From Mansonella perstans (Eukaryota; Nematoda; Chromadorea; Rhabditida; Onchocercidae): DNA of 64,000 bases. The stretch's first letter is position 1, and every line of letters begins with the position of its first letter. A program made the position numbers and the translations under genes. The notes under the pieces were generated by a model. That model was not told the DNA's origin and made no database searches. It was given only the letters and a program-made list of their open reading frames with translations. Below, one piece after another: positions 46,206-59,293 of the stretch. Location of the stretch: positions 124,001 to 188,000 of the forward strand of contig JBAMDO010000098.1 in NCBI GenBank assembly GCA_037074765.1. Direction: 5' to 3'.

Positions 46206-47557
46206 GAATATGAATGATAATAAATTTGGATGCTAATGATTCCATGTCGGAATGATAATTAACATGGAATGAAATCCGTCATATGTTTTATCACCAGATA
46301 TAACTAAATGTTTTCTGTTAAATCGATGTCATATAGTGTATTTTAGTTTTCTATGATCATAGTTCATCAAACAAATCGTTCATTACTTCGGTGATCATAG
46401 TTCACTAAAAAATAACACAAGATTTTCATTTCTTTTATTTTCTGGTTTCTGTAATCATAATTATCATACATAATCATAATTATGGCGGAAATTTATTACT
46501 AGTTATATTAGACTATTTCTAATTATAATTTTTGTGTTACAACATTTTTTCTTCTATTCTTTTCCATGTTTCTCACTTTTTTTTTTTTTTTTTTTTTTTA
46601 AATATATATTTTCATGAATTCCTTTTCTTATTTCTTATTGCAGTAAAATTTTTATCATTTTCTTTCAAATGCTATCTTCTGTGCAGTTCCCAACAACTAT
46701 TATGTTTCTTTCCACATTTCTTTATTTTCCTTTTTAAATTACAGTACAAACATAAATAATACTGTATGAATATTTCCTTATTTATAGTATAAATATTACT
46801 GTATGAACATTTCGCTAACAGTATGATAATTTTTACAATTTTTATAAATCAAAATTTTCTTTTTATTTAAAATAAAATAAATATTGGTAAACATTTTTAT
46901 CTGTATAGTTTATTTATTTGATTAATAAATATATGAATGCAGAAATAAAGAAATGCAAATGAAACGACAAAATTTTAAATTGAAAAAAAAATTACAAGAT
47001 ATTTATTAATCAAATAAGTGAAGTAGTCAAACAAGTACTGAAGTAATCGATTTTGTTTTAAAATATATTTTGCGCAAAAAAAAAAAAAAATAAACGGAAA
47101 GAAAAGAAAGGAAATGCAGGTGGATAAAAGTTGAACATATTAAATTATCAAAAAAATGACGAAAAAATAATTTTTAATTATTTGAAATTCATTTCTGTTC
47201 AATTTCAAATTTTTTTTCTCCCTCATATGACATTTTGTATTCAGCATGTTGACATGCACACACAGTGGAATATTTTGTCGCTTGCTTGAATATGTTCATT
47301 CCATCGAAAAGAATAAATGACAAAAAAAACAAATCAACAAATTAGATGTGAGAAAATTAAATTTCAATGTATAACTCAGCAATAAAAATTAAATTTTACG
47401 ATATTTTTAAATGTAAAAGAAGAAAAAATCTATTATTGCTAAGAATATTCAATTACAATTTGCAATGATAATATAACATTTGAACTTCAAAGCATAACAT
47501 TTTACTAAAGTATTAAAATTTCACTTGAAAAAAAAAAATGAAGCAAAGAATTTCAAA

Positions 47558-50500
47558 TTACCAATCAAAAATTGATTTCACTTCATTGCTAAGTGTACCA
47601 TTTGATTGCAAACGTGGACTGTTATCAGCATAAAATTGGTTGTACCAACGTCGATGTTTCAAAATTGGGCCATCATTTTTGGTCAGCAAGGGTTGTTTTA
47701 CGTAACATTTATGATTCCAAATGCAAACATCTCGTTCAAACTGAAATTAAAAAAAAAACTGTAAAGCGAACAACAATTAGAAAAATTAAGACATCTAATT
47801 AGTTAATAACAGCCATTCATCCATGCGTTTACATTTTACATATTTTCATTGTTATTTAACTAATTTTTGTTTGCTTATTTATTACTTATAATATTTTCTA
47901 AAATTTCCATTTTTTTTTCAATAATTTTTATACATTTATTAGTTGCAAGAACAAAATTTGATATGCTTTCATTTTCAAAAAAAAAAAAATTTTTGTAAAC
48001 AAATTATAATTTTGAAAAAGATAAATATGCATAAGTAAATAAACTAAGATTAATAAATATACAAAAGTAAACAAATCATAAGTAATAAATAAGTATAAAA
48101 TAAACTTACATGAATGGCTTCGCAAAATAGGAAGAAATTAGCATATAATTTTGGAAGATTTGAATACATTACAAAACGTGTGCGTTGCAACAACGGTTCT
48201 TCAGGCGTAACATGTTGCAATACGATTCCACGTCCGAGCCAACCAAAATCAAACATCATATGAACGATACCTGGGCCTATCTATAATATTAACAAAAGTG
48301 TTATTTTGTTAACAAGTAATAATTGAATGAGTAAAAAGTAATCTTAACTAACATTCAAAATTAAAAATAAAGAAATATTTAATTTAAATTTGCAATAAAA
48401 TCATTAAATTTTAATTGCTTGAATTATTTAACGTCTTCTGATGCTTTTCAATCTTTTTTTCTTTCTTATTTTGATCAATGCAATTTATTTCGCTAATAAT
48501 TAAACCGATCTTCAAAAATTGAATTCAAAAAGAAAAAAAAGACTTGAAATGGAAAAAAAAAATCATCTTAAACAGATTTAGCAGATGTAATACTGATTTA
48601 AATAAGTTAAAAAAAAATAACTCAGTTTTAGGTTTTTTGAAACTTAATTTAAAACATTTTTGGCTAAAATTTGAAAGTCTCTTTGTCAAATTTGAATAAA
48701 GACTAAATTTTTGTTATGAAAACATTTGAAATCAAAATTTTATCAAAAAAATAGTGCCAATTTTTTTTTTTAAACTAATAAAAACTGAGTTAAGTTTCAG
48801 CCAAGAAAAAATGTTGCCTTCAAAAATTAAATTTTGAAATAAATTTGAAATTTGAAATTTTATTCAAAAAAATGAAATTCTTTTCATTTTTTAAAACTGA
48901 CTCTCTAATTTCATGTTATGCTTGAAACAAAAAAACAAATATTCCATTAATTAATTCTGTGATAACAACAAAAAATCTCCACGAACTGAAGTACCGAAAA
49001 CTTTTTAGTTCGGCAATAACCTGTCGAGCTTGCAGATCGCTATACGTTAGTGGTATTGGAATTTTCATCACTGTCATCACTTGCTTCAAATACATTACAC
49101 CAATATGTCTGTCCGGTTCTGATTGCTGCTTCCATTGACCATTCCAGACATGCCGGATTGTTGGTTCCAGATTTTCCATTTCAATGTTAGTGATATCATT
49201 ACCTGGAATGATCTCTTGAAATTATTGCAGAATTTAACCTAATTATTTATATTAAATTAATAAATTTAACATGTTTGATAGAGAAATAATGGAAAAAAAA
49301 TTTTTCACTTTTGTTATATATTATGTAAACGAAATTACACAAAGTTTTGAATAATTTTGCTCAAATTATACTTCAAGTAAGATGAACGACTTACCTCGCT
49401 AATTAGCATTTTTATGTAGTTAAACAAATTTCACTTATTAATAAAAGCAATACTAATTAAAAGAAGCAGAAAAAAAACGCAAAATGAACAAACCATTATT
49501 TATGCCAGCCAAATGTAAATAATTTAAATGCGCAATATCAGCACCATTTTCTGGTATATCCTGAATATGGCAATTAATTTCATGTTCCGTACGACCTCTA
49601 TATTTCCATTCACCATTAGTAATTTCATCGATATCCGGAATATCCCATTCCGGATCATTTCCATCACAATGATACCTAGTCAAAACAAAAAAAAAGAAGA
49701 AATTATTTACTTATTATTTTTTCCATGTTAATAGTCATAATTAATACTTAATTACTGTGCAATTTCTATAAATTAATCTACCAGGCGTAAATATGCATAT
49801 TTTTTTCCACGACTGGCCAAATGGATACTTTAGCTTGTTCCGGTATAGTATTACTTGTTTCGTATGGAATACGCTTACAGATACCTGTTTCCGCATTGAA
49901 AATCCATCCATGAAAGGGGCACTAAATGAACAAAGTATAATTTTAGCACCTTTTACTGCTAATCACATGAAATGATATGAAATTGATAATTTGAGAAAGG
50001 AAATACAAAGTGAAAAATTCTCATGATTAATTACAAAATTTTATTATTCACTAATTTAATTCGACCAAAATTTCCATTCATATTATTCAATAACTGAAAC
50101 ACACATTTCCAAACATTTTAGTTTCTATAAATAACTCGAAATGAATTTTTGTAATAAATACAAATTTGGAATTTCATTACTACTTAATTTTGTTTATTAT
50201 TTTAAATTATTTTTTTGATAAACAAAAGTTAAAATTTTGTTAAGAAATTAATTTTATAAAATATTCCATTACATTGATAATTTTTTTGTTTCTGATAGTT
50301 TAAAATTAAGTTAATTATTTTGACATTTCAATTACATATGTGTTTAATTTAATTGTTATATTTGAATTAAACAATTGTTATGAATTTAGATGTAATGTTA
50401 AGCAGTAAAATAAGAAATTAAATTTTTTTGTAATTTAAAAATTTTCAATATGAAATATTTGTTCTAACAAAATGTTATTGTTAAATCAAATTTATTGCTT

Positions 50501-52096
50501 TGTCTCGACTTTCCTAATTATTTGCCATTTGCCAGTACTTCATAAGTAATCCCATGAGTAATAAACTATTTAGCATTGATGTAGCATTTACCTCTGGTGA
50601 GGGTGTTGTACCAAAGCTAAAGCTATGCGAAGGTTTGAAGAAAATAATAGCATTGTGGGTAGAAAGAAACTTTTTTAAATTTTTATCCAATAAGCTGAGT
50701 TTTAATTTGACTAAACTCTATATTTCATTATTTATTTAAATGTTTATATTTATATCATATTAAGTATTTCAGTTAATTTACCTGGATACAATTGTCATTG
50801 ACAACACGACCTCCAAAACTAAAATTTGCACCCAAATGTGGACAGTATGAATCGATTAAATATACTTTTCCAGTTTCCGATCGAAGTAATGTCAGCTGTT
50901 GTCCTGTAAAAGAAACAAGAAGAAAGTATTATCATTGATATTATTATAAATAAAAAAAAAAGATGGATGAAAAGTTTTGTTAACTGATTTTTTATGTCAG
51001 CGAAATGAGATATTACAATAAACTTATTGTTTTAATATTTTATTGCTTCACCAATAATTATTGTTTCAGTAGAAGTTCGCTGTTATTTTTTTGTTTTAGT
51101 AATACTTATGTTTTAAGAGAAAAAGTAAGCAGGCCTTCATAGAATGACAAAAATTCAATAATATTTGAAACTTTATTTACTTCATTGATGAAGCTATTTG
51201 CAGCATTGAAACGGATAAGAAGTCTGGAGTATTTTACTGCATTTCATAAGTAACATTTTAATTTTAAATTCAAAATGTTACATGGTAATTGCAATGTTTT
51301 CTTTTTTTCAAAAAGATAATCGCTCATTCCTTTACCTTATGTAATTATTAAAATATAAATATTGATTTCTTATAGATATGACTACAAATAATTGACGCAC
51401 AAGCAATTTTAATTAAAATTAAAATCTATTTTTAGTAGCTCACTATTACAGTAACAATTATAATAGTAACAATTACAATCTAGTAACAGTGACAATGATA
51501 ATAGTAGCAATTACAGTCTCGTAATAAAGATAATGATAATAGCAGTAATGACTAATAAAACAAATAAAAAGAAAAGACCTAGGAAAATGATTGGCATCAC
51601 TTCCTTCAGTTTAATTTGTCCTGATTCAGCAATGCAAAACCATCCATTTGGATAAACGGGCGGTATTTTACCAATAAAGCGCATTTTCTTCAATTTTTTC
51701 AAAAATGCTTGCTTATAAGGCTTATTTGCCTGAAAAAAAAATTTTTTTTTTTCAAATCACTTTGAAACTGCAATTTGAAATTTCTTTACTACATTTGGGT
51801 GAAACAAAACGGATTTCAAATCCAAACCTATCTCATCTCAAATTTAAATAAATTTATTAACTTCCAAAAATTATAGACGAAAATTTTTCCGTCAATAGCT
51901 ACCAAATATTCCTTATGAATTACACGAATTTACTCGAACTATTTTTTTTCAATTTTGAATTGAAATATAATGCCTTTATTTTGCCTACAAATACGCCAAC
52001 ATCACCAAAATATTTAATTCGATTGAGCGGTTTTGTCATCCAATAGTAAATAAGCGCCAATAAACCGCTTAATCCAACAATTAACAAATAAGTCAT
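47558..52096 (-). CDS. daf-36: DAF-36/Neverland cholesterol 7-desaturase (Rieske oxygenase)
   Basis: Eight exons read from ATG 52096: 51989-52096, 51579-51729, 50782-50903, 49782-49921, 49494-49675, 49021-49202, 48110-48280, 47558-47740, phase-consistent, giving 412 residues (C. elegans DAF-36 is slightly longer). Residues about 3-19 form one membrane anchor. A conserved YPNGWF segment precedes the Rieske domain, whose [2Fe-2S] ligands are CPH at 107-109 and CPFH at 128-131. The mononuclear iron site is in [14 protein letters not shown] (E216, N217, D220, H223, H228). DAF-36 introduces the 7,8 double bond into cholesterol, the first step towards dafachronic acids, ligands of DAF-12. The start is set by a TTCTTTAG splice site abutting the ATG. 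All metal ligands are intact, so an active enzyme is expected. Confidence 0.93.
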
Positions 52097-52098
52097 CT
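52097..52098 (-). promoter_or_regulatory. Splice acceptor abutting the daf-36 ATG
   Basis: On the minus strand AAATTCTTTAG is followed immediately by ATG. It is a candidate spliced-leader acceptor, or the end of an intron in the 5' UTR. Confidence 0.5.
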
Positions 52099-55000
52099 AA
52101 AGAATTTTTACCAAATAATTCACTGATCGAACAATATTGGAAATGATTCAATTCGCCATTTCCAATTCAATTATCAAATTACTATAAATTTAAAGTGAAA
52201 ACAGGAAAAGCACTGAATAATTCCTCATCTGTAAATTGAATCTTAAAAAAAAATTTTTTTTCGACAATTTCAATAATTCCTTTTTTTCAAACTCTATAAT
52301 TATTCACTTATATTTTATACGAAATAAAATGTAGAATACATGAAACGTTTAATTTTTCATAATTTTATTTTAATTTAAATTTTTAAAATAATTTCAAAAA
52401 CAAAGCAATGAAAATTTTGTAAATTATGTTATATAATAGGAAATGCAAAATAATCAGCTATATGTGAGTTGATTAAATTCACTAATGTAAAACTTTATTA
52501 ATTAAAATTTTCAAATATGAACTCAAAAAGCGAAGCAATAAAACAAAATGAAACTTTTATTATAATTTGTTTTGTGAAAAAGCAAACGCAACTATCAAAT
52601 GGTACTCTAAATATTAAAATAATTAAAAAGACTAAAAATTGAATCCAGAATAAATCCAAAAAATATTGAAATTGAGTTCAGACTGAAAAGTATTGAAAAG
52701 AAGAGATAGAAAAGTTGAAAGGAATAAAATGTGTTTCCAATAATAATATCGAGGTCATTTCGTATATCACAACGAGTGATTTCGAGGTCATTTTCTATGT
52801 CAAAATGTATGTAATCATTTTTCTGAATTGTTCTTCTGTCCATTTACTAATTACCAGTTTGATTTGAAATTTTACATTTTCTTCATAGTTCTGTCTCATT
52901 TTGTCAATGGTATGAAAATAAATTGAAACAATTCAGGATAATGATTCAAAATATATTGCTTACTCTCTAGTTTTAACTTAAATTCATTTTTGAATTATTC
53001 CAGTTTCAATAAATTAAATTTTATAGAAATAAACTCAAGCAAATAATTTTATTAATATACTATCAACTAGTCTTCAAAATTTTGTTTTTTCATTTAATTT
53101 GAATTAATTTGTGATTTATTTCAATTACAACGCTATTACAAACAATATTGAAATGAAGTTGAAATAATCAGCAACAATGTTTAATTAATATTAATCAAAA
53201 TATCAACGCCTTATTCGTTTTTTTTTTTTCTTTTGTTTAATTTAAATTCATTTATCATTTATTACAATTCCCATGTTTAGCGAAAATAAAACTGAGATAA
53301 TCAATTAATATTAATCAAAAAAAATCATATTAATTTATCGTTTTTTTTCTTATATTAAAATAGCGAGAGGTAGAACTAAAATAATGGCTAATTAATGGAA
53401 AATCAATATCAAAATATTGATTTTTCATTTAATTTAACTCATAATAAATTATTTGTGACAAAATAAGCATGTAGTAATTATAGAACATTACTAATATTTG
53501 AATGTGCTACCAATATTTGAATATAATTAGAAATTTTTATAAATCTTACCAGAAAAAATCGATGATGAGAGAAATGATTGTGGTAGCATTAATAAATTAA
53601 CTGATAAAATTTTGATAAGCCATATCAGAAATTTGAAACAAAAATTTTAATCTTTTTTTTTATTTTCTTTTTTTTTGTAATCACCAAATAAATGAAATAA
53701 TACATTGAAAAGCAGCAACATAACAACAACTTCGCAATGTTTTATAAAATTTCAAACATACTAAATTAATAATTCTTTGGATTATTTTCTTCGTTAAATT
53801 TTAATTGTAAAAATATAATTTGGCCAATAATTTTCACCCAAAATTCAAATGGTTTGTAGCTAAAGCAATTTTAGAGCACACATTTTACAGATTAACAACC
53901 AGATGATTTAACAACCAGATGCGGCCAATTAATTAAACTTTACGATACTGTGTGAAATACAAAACGTTAAAGCCTAAACCAATGTTTTTTCAAGACCTCT
54001 CCATACTTTAATATTAATGAAAAAAAGTGTGCATATTATTCCTAATTGTAGATTTTAAAGGAACATTTTTAAAGTAAACGCTAATTGGTTAAAAGAATTT
54101 GAAAAAAAAAGTTTACTATCCCGAAAAAAAACGAAACAGTTTAAAAATTTATAGCAACAAATCTTAAAATTACATCGAATTGTCTCTGGCAATCAGTTAA
54201 AAAAAAAAAAAAAAAAAAAACGTTTCTACTAAATTTAAAAGACTTTAAATCTGCTTAAAATTGTTGCAAATTTGTTAAAATTTTTTGACATTTTTATCAA
54301 TTGTTCCCATAGTTCCTTTTAGATGTGACTAAATGCATTAGACGAAAAAAAAACTAAATGGGAAAATTCAGTTAATTTTTGAGAAGTTTTTAAAAAATCA
54401 ACAGCAATTAAGTAAAAAAAAAAAGTATGATGCAAAGATATTTATTAAATTTGATCTAAATTTCTTCTCATTTTTATTTCAAACGCTTCAACAGATTTTT
54501 ATGGACGAGAAAATTTTTGAAATAAAACATTTTGAAATAAAGCAACAAATGCACGATGACGGATGATTTCAATAAAATAAAATTATAATCAAAAAAATTT
54601 TTTTTTCTTCTGGCCCACTCAATTTAGTGAAAATTGCAACAATTTGAATTCAAGAAATAAAAATTTAGTACTTCTTTATGTAAGGCTAAAATTCTATTTG
54701 TTACACGTCTGATGGCAAAATATTTAAAACAAATTCTTTTCAGGAACAAATCTGTTTTTACTGAACCGCAATTAAAATCATGCTTCAGCTATACGAATTT
54801 TTGGACAAAAACCTAAATCATTTAAATTTTTTTTGACCGAAATTAATAGTTTTAGTCAATTCAATTGATTTGAATAATTTAATTGGAAAAAAATCAATTA
54901 TTTGTCAAAAAATGATAATGAAGTATAAATTTGCAAAGAGTTTAAGTAAATTGTTGTTTTTTATCAAAAATTGTATTTAATTAAAATTTCAGTTTTAAAT

Positions 55001-55479
55001 TTTGATTAAATTAATAAAATAAGCAAAATTATTCAGTTTGCAGTCTTTTTTTCTTTCCTTAAATTACTTTTCTACTATTTATCTTTAACAAACATTTTTA
55101 AAATGTTTTTCGTTTTTGCACAGAGTTTTATAGCACGTTTTTGCAAAGATGTTTATAGTTTATCCTATCAGCTTGAATTATGACGAAAACTAAGCAATAC
55201 ATGTATTACAATGTATTTATGTTTGCTTACCGAAATTAAGCATTATATTATTTACACAACAATCTTTATATGCTTATATTTATTGCCATCATTTTGCTCA
55301 TCACAGATGATGTGATCATATGATAAATGTTATTACAAAAGAAATTATTTGCTATATATTTTCAATTTCTTTTACAAAGTTTCTTTTCTCATTTTTTAAT
55401 CATTTTACTTTTCTTTTATTTGCAGTATTCTAAGAATTAAGTAACGAACTTCCAATATGAATAATAAAATTGAGAGCAA

Positions 55480-55765
55480 AAAATCTGATGCGAGTAAATA
55501 ATACTTTAATATGATTTAAAATATTTCGATATGAGTAATATTATTTCAATAAAAATAAAAATATTTTTATATAAATAATAATTGTGAGCAAAAATATTTA
55601 AGCAAAAATATAAGTAAAAATATTTCAACATGAATAAAAATATTTCGATACGAATCATAATACTTTAATATCATTAGCAGTATTTTCACAAATGACTAAT
55701 AATAAATGGATATGAACAGCAATATTTTGAAATAAATATTAATAATATTTTGATATGAATAATTA
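55480..55765. repeat. Degenerate AATATTTCGATATGAATAA repeat
   Basis: Units such as AATATTTCGATATGAGTAAT, ATATTTCAACATGAATAAAA and ATATTTTGATATGAATAATT recur about every 25-35 bases with heavy decay. Confidence 0.65.
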
Positions 55766-58700
55766 ATATGTTCGCTTCTTTTTTTTTCTCTCTCTTATAT
55801 ATTATTTATACTAAATAATATAAATTTAAATTTAAAACAAAAATTGGAATTGGAAAAATTTTTCGTTTACATGAGTTGCTTCGATATTGTTATCCTGGTA
55901 AATGAATTAAAATTTTCTTATGGTATTTTTTTTTCTTCTTGTAAAACTTTGAATTAATTTGATAAACTTGAAATTATAAAAGAAAATCGACAAGCGATCA
56001 TTGGTCGATTCATATGCGCAATTTAACTAATTGTAATTGTATGAAAAGAAAGAATGCAAGTAGTTCAAAATTTCGAGCTATTATCAAAGTTAATTCATTA
56101 AACATTAATTATTTTAATCTGCTCCCCTATAAAATGATATTACCGTTTTGCATTTCGATTTATTTTAATCATTTTGTCAGAAAAAAAATCAGTATTATTT
56201 TTTAAAAGAAATTAACCAATTAACTTCTTACTATTAATTAACTTATTGCCTTTATTATTAATTGGATTGTTTTTTTCCTTCATAATTTGAACGAAAGCAG
56301 AGTTGGATTAACTGTATTGATACATTGTATTTTGGAAGGGTGAAATAAGGTATGTTAATTAGAAAGAATTTAATGAATTAATTTTATTTCAGAAAAAAAT
56401 ATTTCCTTTTATTTTTCACCATACATAATTTGAATGAATCGAATACAAATCGACAATGATTGTTTTGTTGATAATCAAACTGAAATAATTAATGCTTAAT
56501 GATTCAGCTTAGATATTGATTCAAAAAGTTTTGACTAATAACTTTTTTTTTTCATTTTATATAAATACAAGTTACCTGGATTGCGCCTATGAATCAACAA
56601 TGAGCTGCCTCTCGATTAAGAAAAAGAAAGCACAAAAAAAAATGATTTAAAAACATCAGCGATCATTGTCGATGTTTTGTTTAAATGTTTTGCAACTTGA
56701 AACAGCACTCGATATCAATCATCACTCACCCTTTAGTTTGTCAATTTAATTCGTTTTAATTAAAATTAATTAACTTTTTCAGAAAATTTTATCATTTGCA
56801 TGCAGTGTTTAGCGTTTTGCCGCCAATAGTCAAAAAAAAAAAATATTAATTAATAATTGGATTGTTGGCCAACATGCTTGTTAGTTTTAGTGAAAAAAAT
56901 TGAAAATTATAATTGTATGATCAAAATTGTTTCATTGATTAATTAATTAATTGATTAATTAATCAGTATTGAAATATAATGAGGTAATGTCATGTTTCAT
57001 TTTCTAATACATCATCTTATGATGTTTCATATTTTGGACATGTGCAAATTCGGTTGAAATAAAATTAAATTCTTCAATTTAATTAAAATTTCAAAATTTT
57101 TAAAACATTAGATTGTTTTTTTTTGACAAAAAGTACGAATATATATGGACACACACATTGTGCTTGCTGTCACATTCATTATAGCACATGAAGAAATTAT
57201 TACAAAAATAAAATGTCATCGAAGTAAAGAAAGCAAATATGCGTAAATTCAAACAATTCAAGGAAATTTTTCCCGTCCATTTTTTTTCTTAAAATTTTTT
57301 TTTCTGCAAATATTTGTTGTAAAAAAATATTTTATTGAAAAGCTTTTTCACTCCAATTTTAAGTCTTCAAGTTTCTTGATTTCTTTTTTTACTAAAAAAA
57401 AATTATTGTTCTGTTAATTTAAATCGTTCGTTAAATAATTAAGCACTAATTACAGCATACTAATAATATAATTGTTCCTTAATTTTTCCTCTTGTTGACA
57501 TATTTCATCAAAAATAATCATATCAAATTAATTAATCATAAATTTAATCATAAAAAAATTACATTTAATGATTTTTTTCGACTTTTCCTACTAATTGTTT
57601 TGTTTTTTTCTCTATATTACATCAATTAATTAATTATAAATTTTAAATTTATGTATAATTAAATTTATAATTAACTATAAATAATTTATCAGTTGTTTTG
57701 ATTTTTCTTTATTTCTTCCATTCTTTCTTGCCAACAACATTTAATTTAACATTCTTAGCTGAAGGAAAAGTTTCAAAAAAATTTTCTTTTGATCAAATTT
57801 CAAAAAAAAAAAAAAATGTTGACGATAAAAAGCGATAGAAAGAAACGGAGAGAGAGAAAGAGAGGGAACAAGAGACAGAAAAAATAAGAGAACAAACATT
57901 AAGAATACATAAACAATGTTATACGGTGAATTTTATTGTTGAATTAATTTTGATGCAGTGGTTGAAATTGTTCATGATTGATTTCAGTGATCGAAATGGT
58001 ACGGAAATGCGAAATAGAATTAGTACAAAAAATAAACAGGTGAAAAAAAATTAGTCGGAAGAAAAGCGAAAGATGGGAATTTGCCAGAATAAATTAAGTA
58101 ATACTTAATTGTAGTTTGTTTTAACAATTTGCAGTAATATCATAAGATGATTTACCATTAATTGATCACAACTCATTAATTAATCATGCTGACGTATTAA
58201 GGAAAAAAGAGAAATTTAAACCAGTTATGACGTGATATTTAAGCAACTAATAAAAGTAGTAATTTTTAAGTAATTGAATAAAATTAATAACTTACAAGTA
58301 TTCAGTATTATATATTCAAGCATCCAAGTAAACTAATCATCTATTAAGTCTTTTTAATAATTATTGTAACTGCATTTCTGCTTAAAATTTTTACACTTCA
58401 TTGTCTTTTCAATGCAGAAATTCGAAATTTCTGTAATGTTTTCTATTTTGTAACTATTTGATAAATCGCGCAAAGCAATGCAGAATATCGTTGCAATTCT
58501 CTCTTTTTCTTCTTTCACTAAATTTTCCGATAAGATTAAAATTAAAAAATAAAAATAAAAAGAATTGCTTTTTTTGATTTTGCAAGAAATTTAATTTGGA
58601 ACAAAAAAACTAAATAAATTTTAAATAATTTGCTGAAAATATTTTGAGTTAAAAAGAGAAAAAAAGAAAACAATTCAATTTTTCATTTTTCTCTAAAATT

Positions 58701-59290
58701 TGAAAATTTTAGTTTTTTTTTTTTAAATATTGTTTTCTTTGTGAAAAATTTTCCGTCTTTCCGCCTTTTTTTCTTTTTGGTAACGTTTACATTTTTCATC
58801 ATTAAAGTATGTCAATAAATTTTAAAAAAATTTTTTTCAAGTGTTGATTGTAACAGGAAATTTAAAAATCGATTGATAGGATGGAAATAAAAATGATCGA
58901 TTCGATAAAAAATTCAATTAATCTTCTGTTAAAGTACAATCACTGCTGGTTGTCAATGTTAATAATTTTCTTCCTAGTAATTAGTTACTTTAAATGCTAA
59001 GAGTTTTTCATTATCTCCCTTTAAATGATGAATAAATTAAAAATTGGAAATAGCTAAGTTCATGCTATTAAAATGTATTCATGATTAAATTTTGATTAAG
59101 AGTTTCACTTGATTAGCAAACATTGTCATTTATAATTATCACTCGTCTTATCGTCAATATACATTTAACAAAAAATGCCGTTAATTGACTAGTATTCAAA
59201 AACTGAAATTATTTTTCTTTTTTGAAGTTTATGTTGAATGCTTTGTTATTTATCTTTAAAAAATAAGATCGAAATTTTGCGCTTATTTTC

Positions 59291-59292
59291 AG
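59291..59292 (+). promoter_or_regulatory. Splice acceptor one base before the transporter ATG
   Basis: CTTATTTTCAG ends at 59292 and the ATG begins at 59294. It is a strong candidate trans-splice site. Confidence 0.55.
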
Positions 59293-59293
59293 A

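Larger units (their letters stand above)
40086..47557. other. Repeat-dense intergenic DNA between LATS and daf-36
   Basis: No gene is supported in this stretch. It carries CA/CATA and CCAA microsatellites (41078-41450), poly(A) and poly(T) runs (41659-42320), GTAT-rich DNA (42590-42780), a long CT-rich tract (42990-43370), two degenerate minisatellites (43524-43822 and 45994-46205), GT and CT microsatellites (45290-45525) and a GC-richer block with a hairpin (45640-45800). All long frames here follow repeat periodicity. Confidence 0.6.
52099..59292. other. AT-rich intergenic DNA between divergent daf-36 and transporter genes
   Basis: About 7 kb with no supported exon. It contains a degenerate repeat at 55480-55760, ATTAATTAATTGATTAA steps near 56935-56965, a 16-bp tandem duplication (TTAACAACCAGATG) at 53891-53921, AG-rich sequence near 57847-57880 and many homopolymer runs. 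Promoters of both divergent genes should lie here, but no specific element stands out. Confidence 0.55.

Noticed and set aside
48916..49020. Extension of daf-36 exon 6 through the donor to a stop
   Set aside because: A GT donor at 49020/49019 joins in phase to 48280, which continues the known family sequence; the read-through translation has no similarity.
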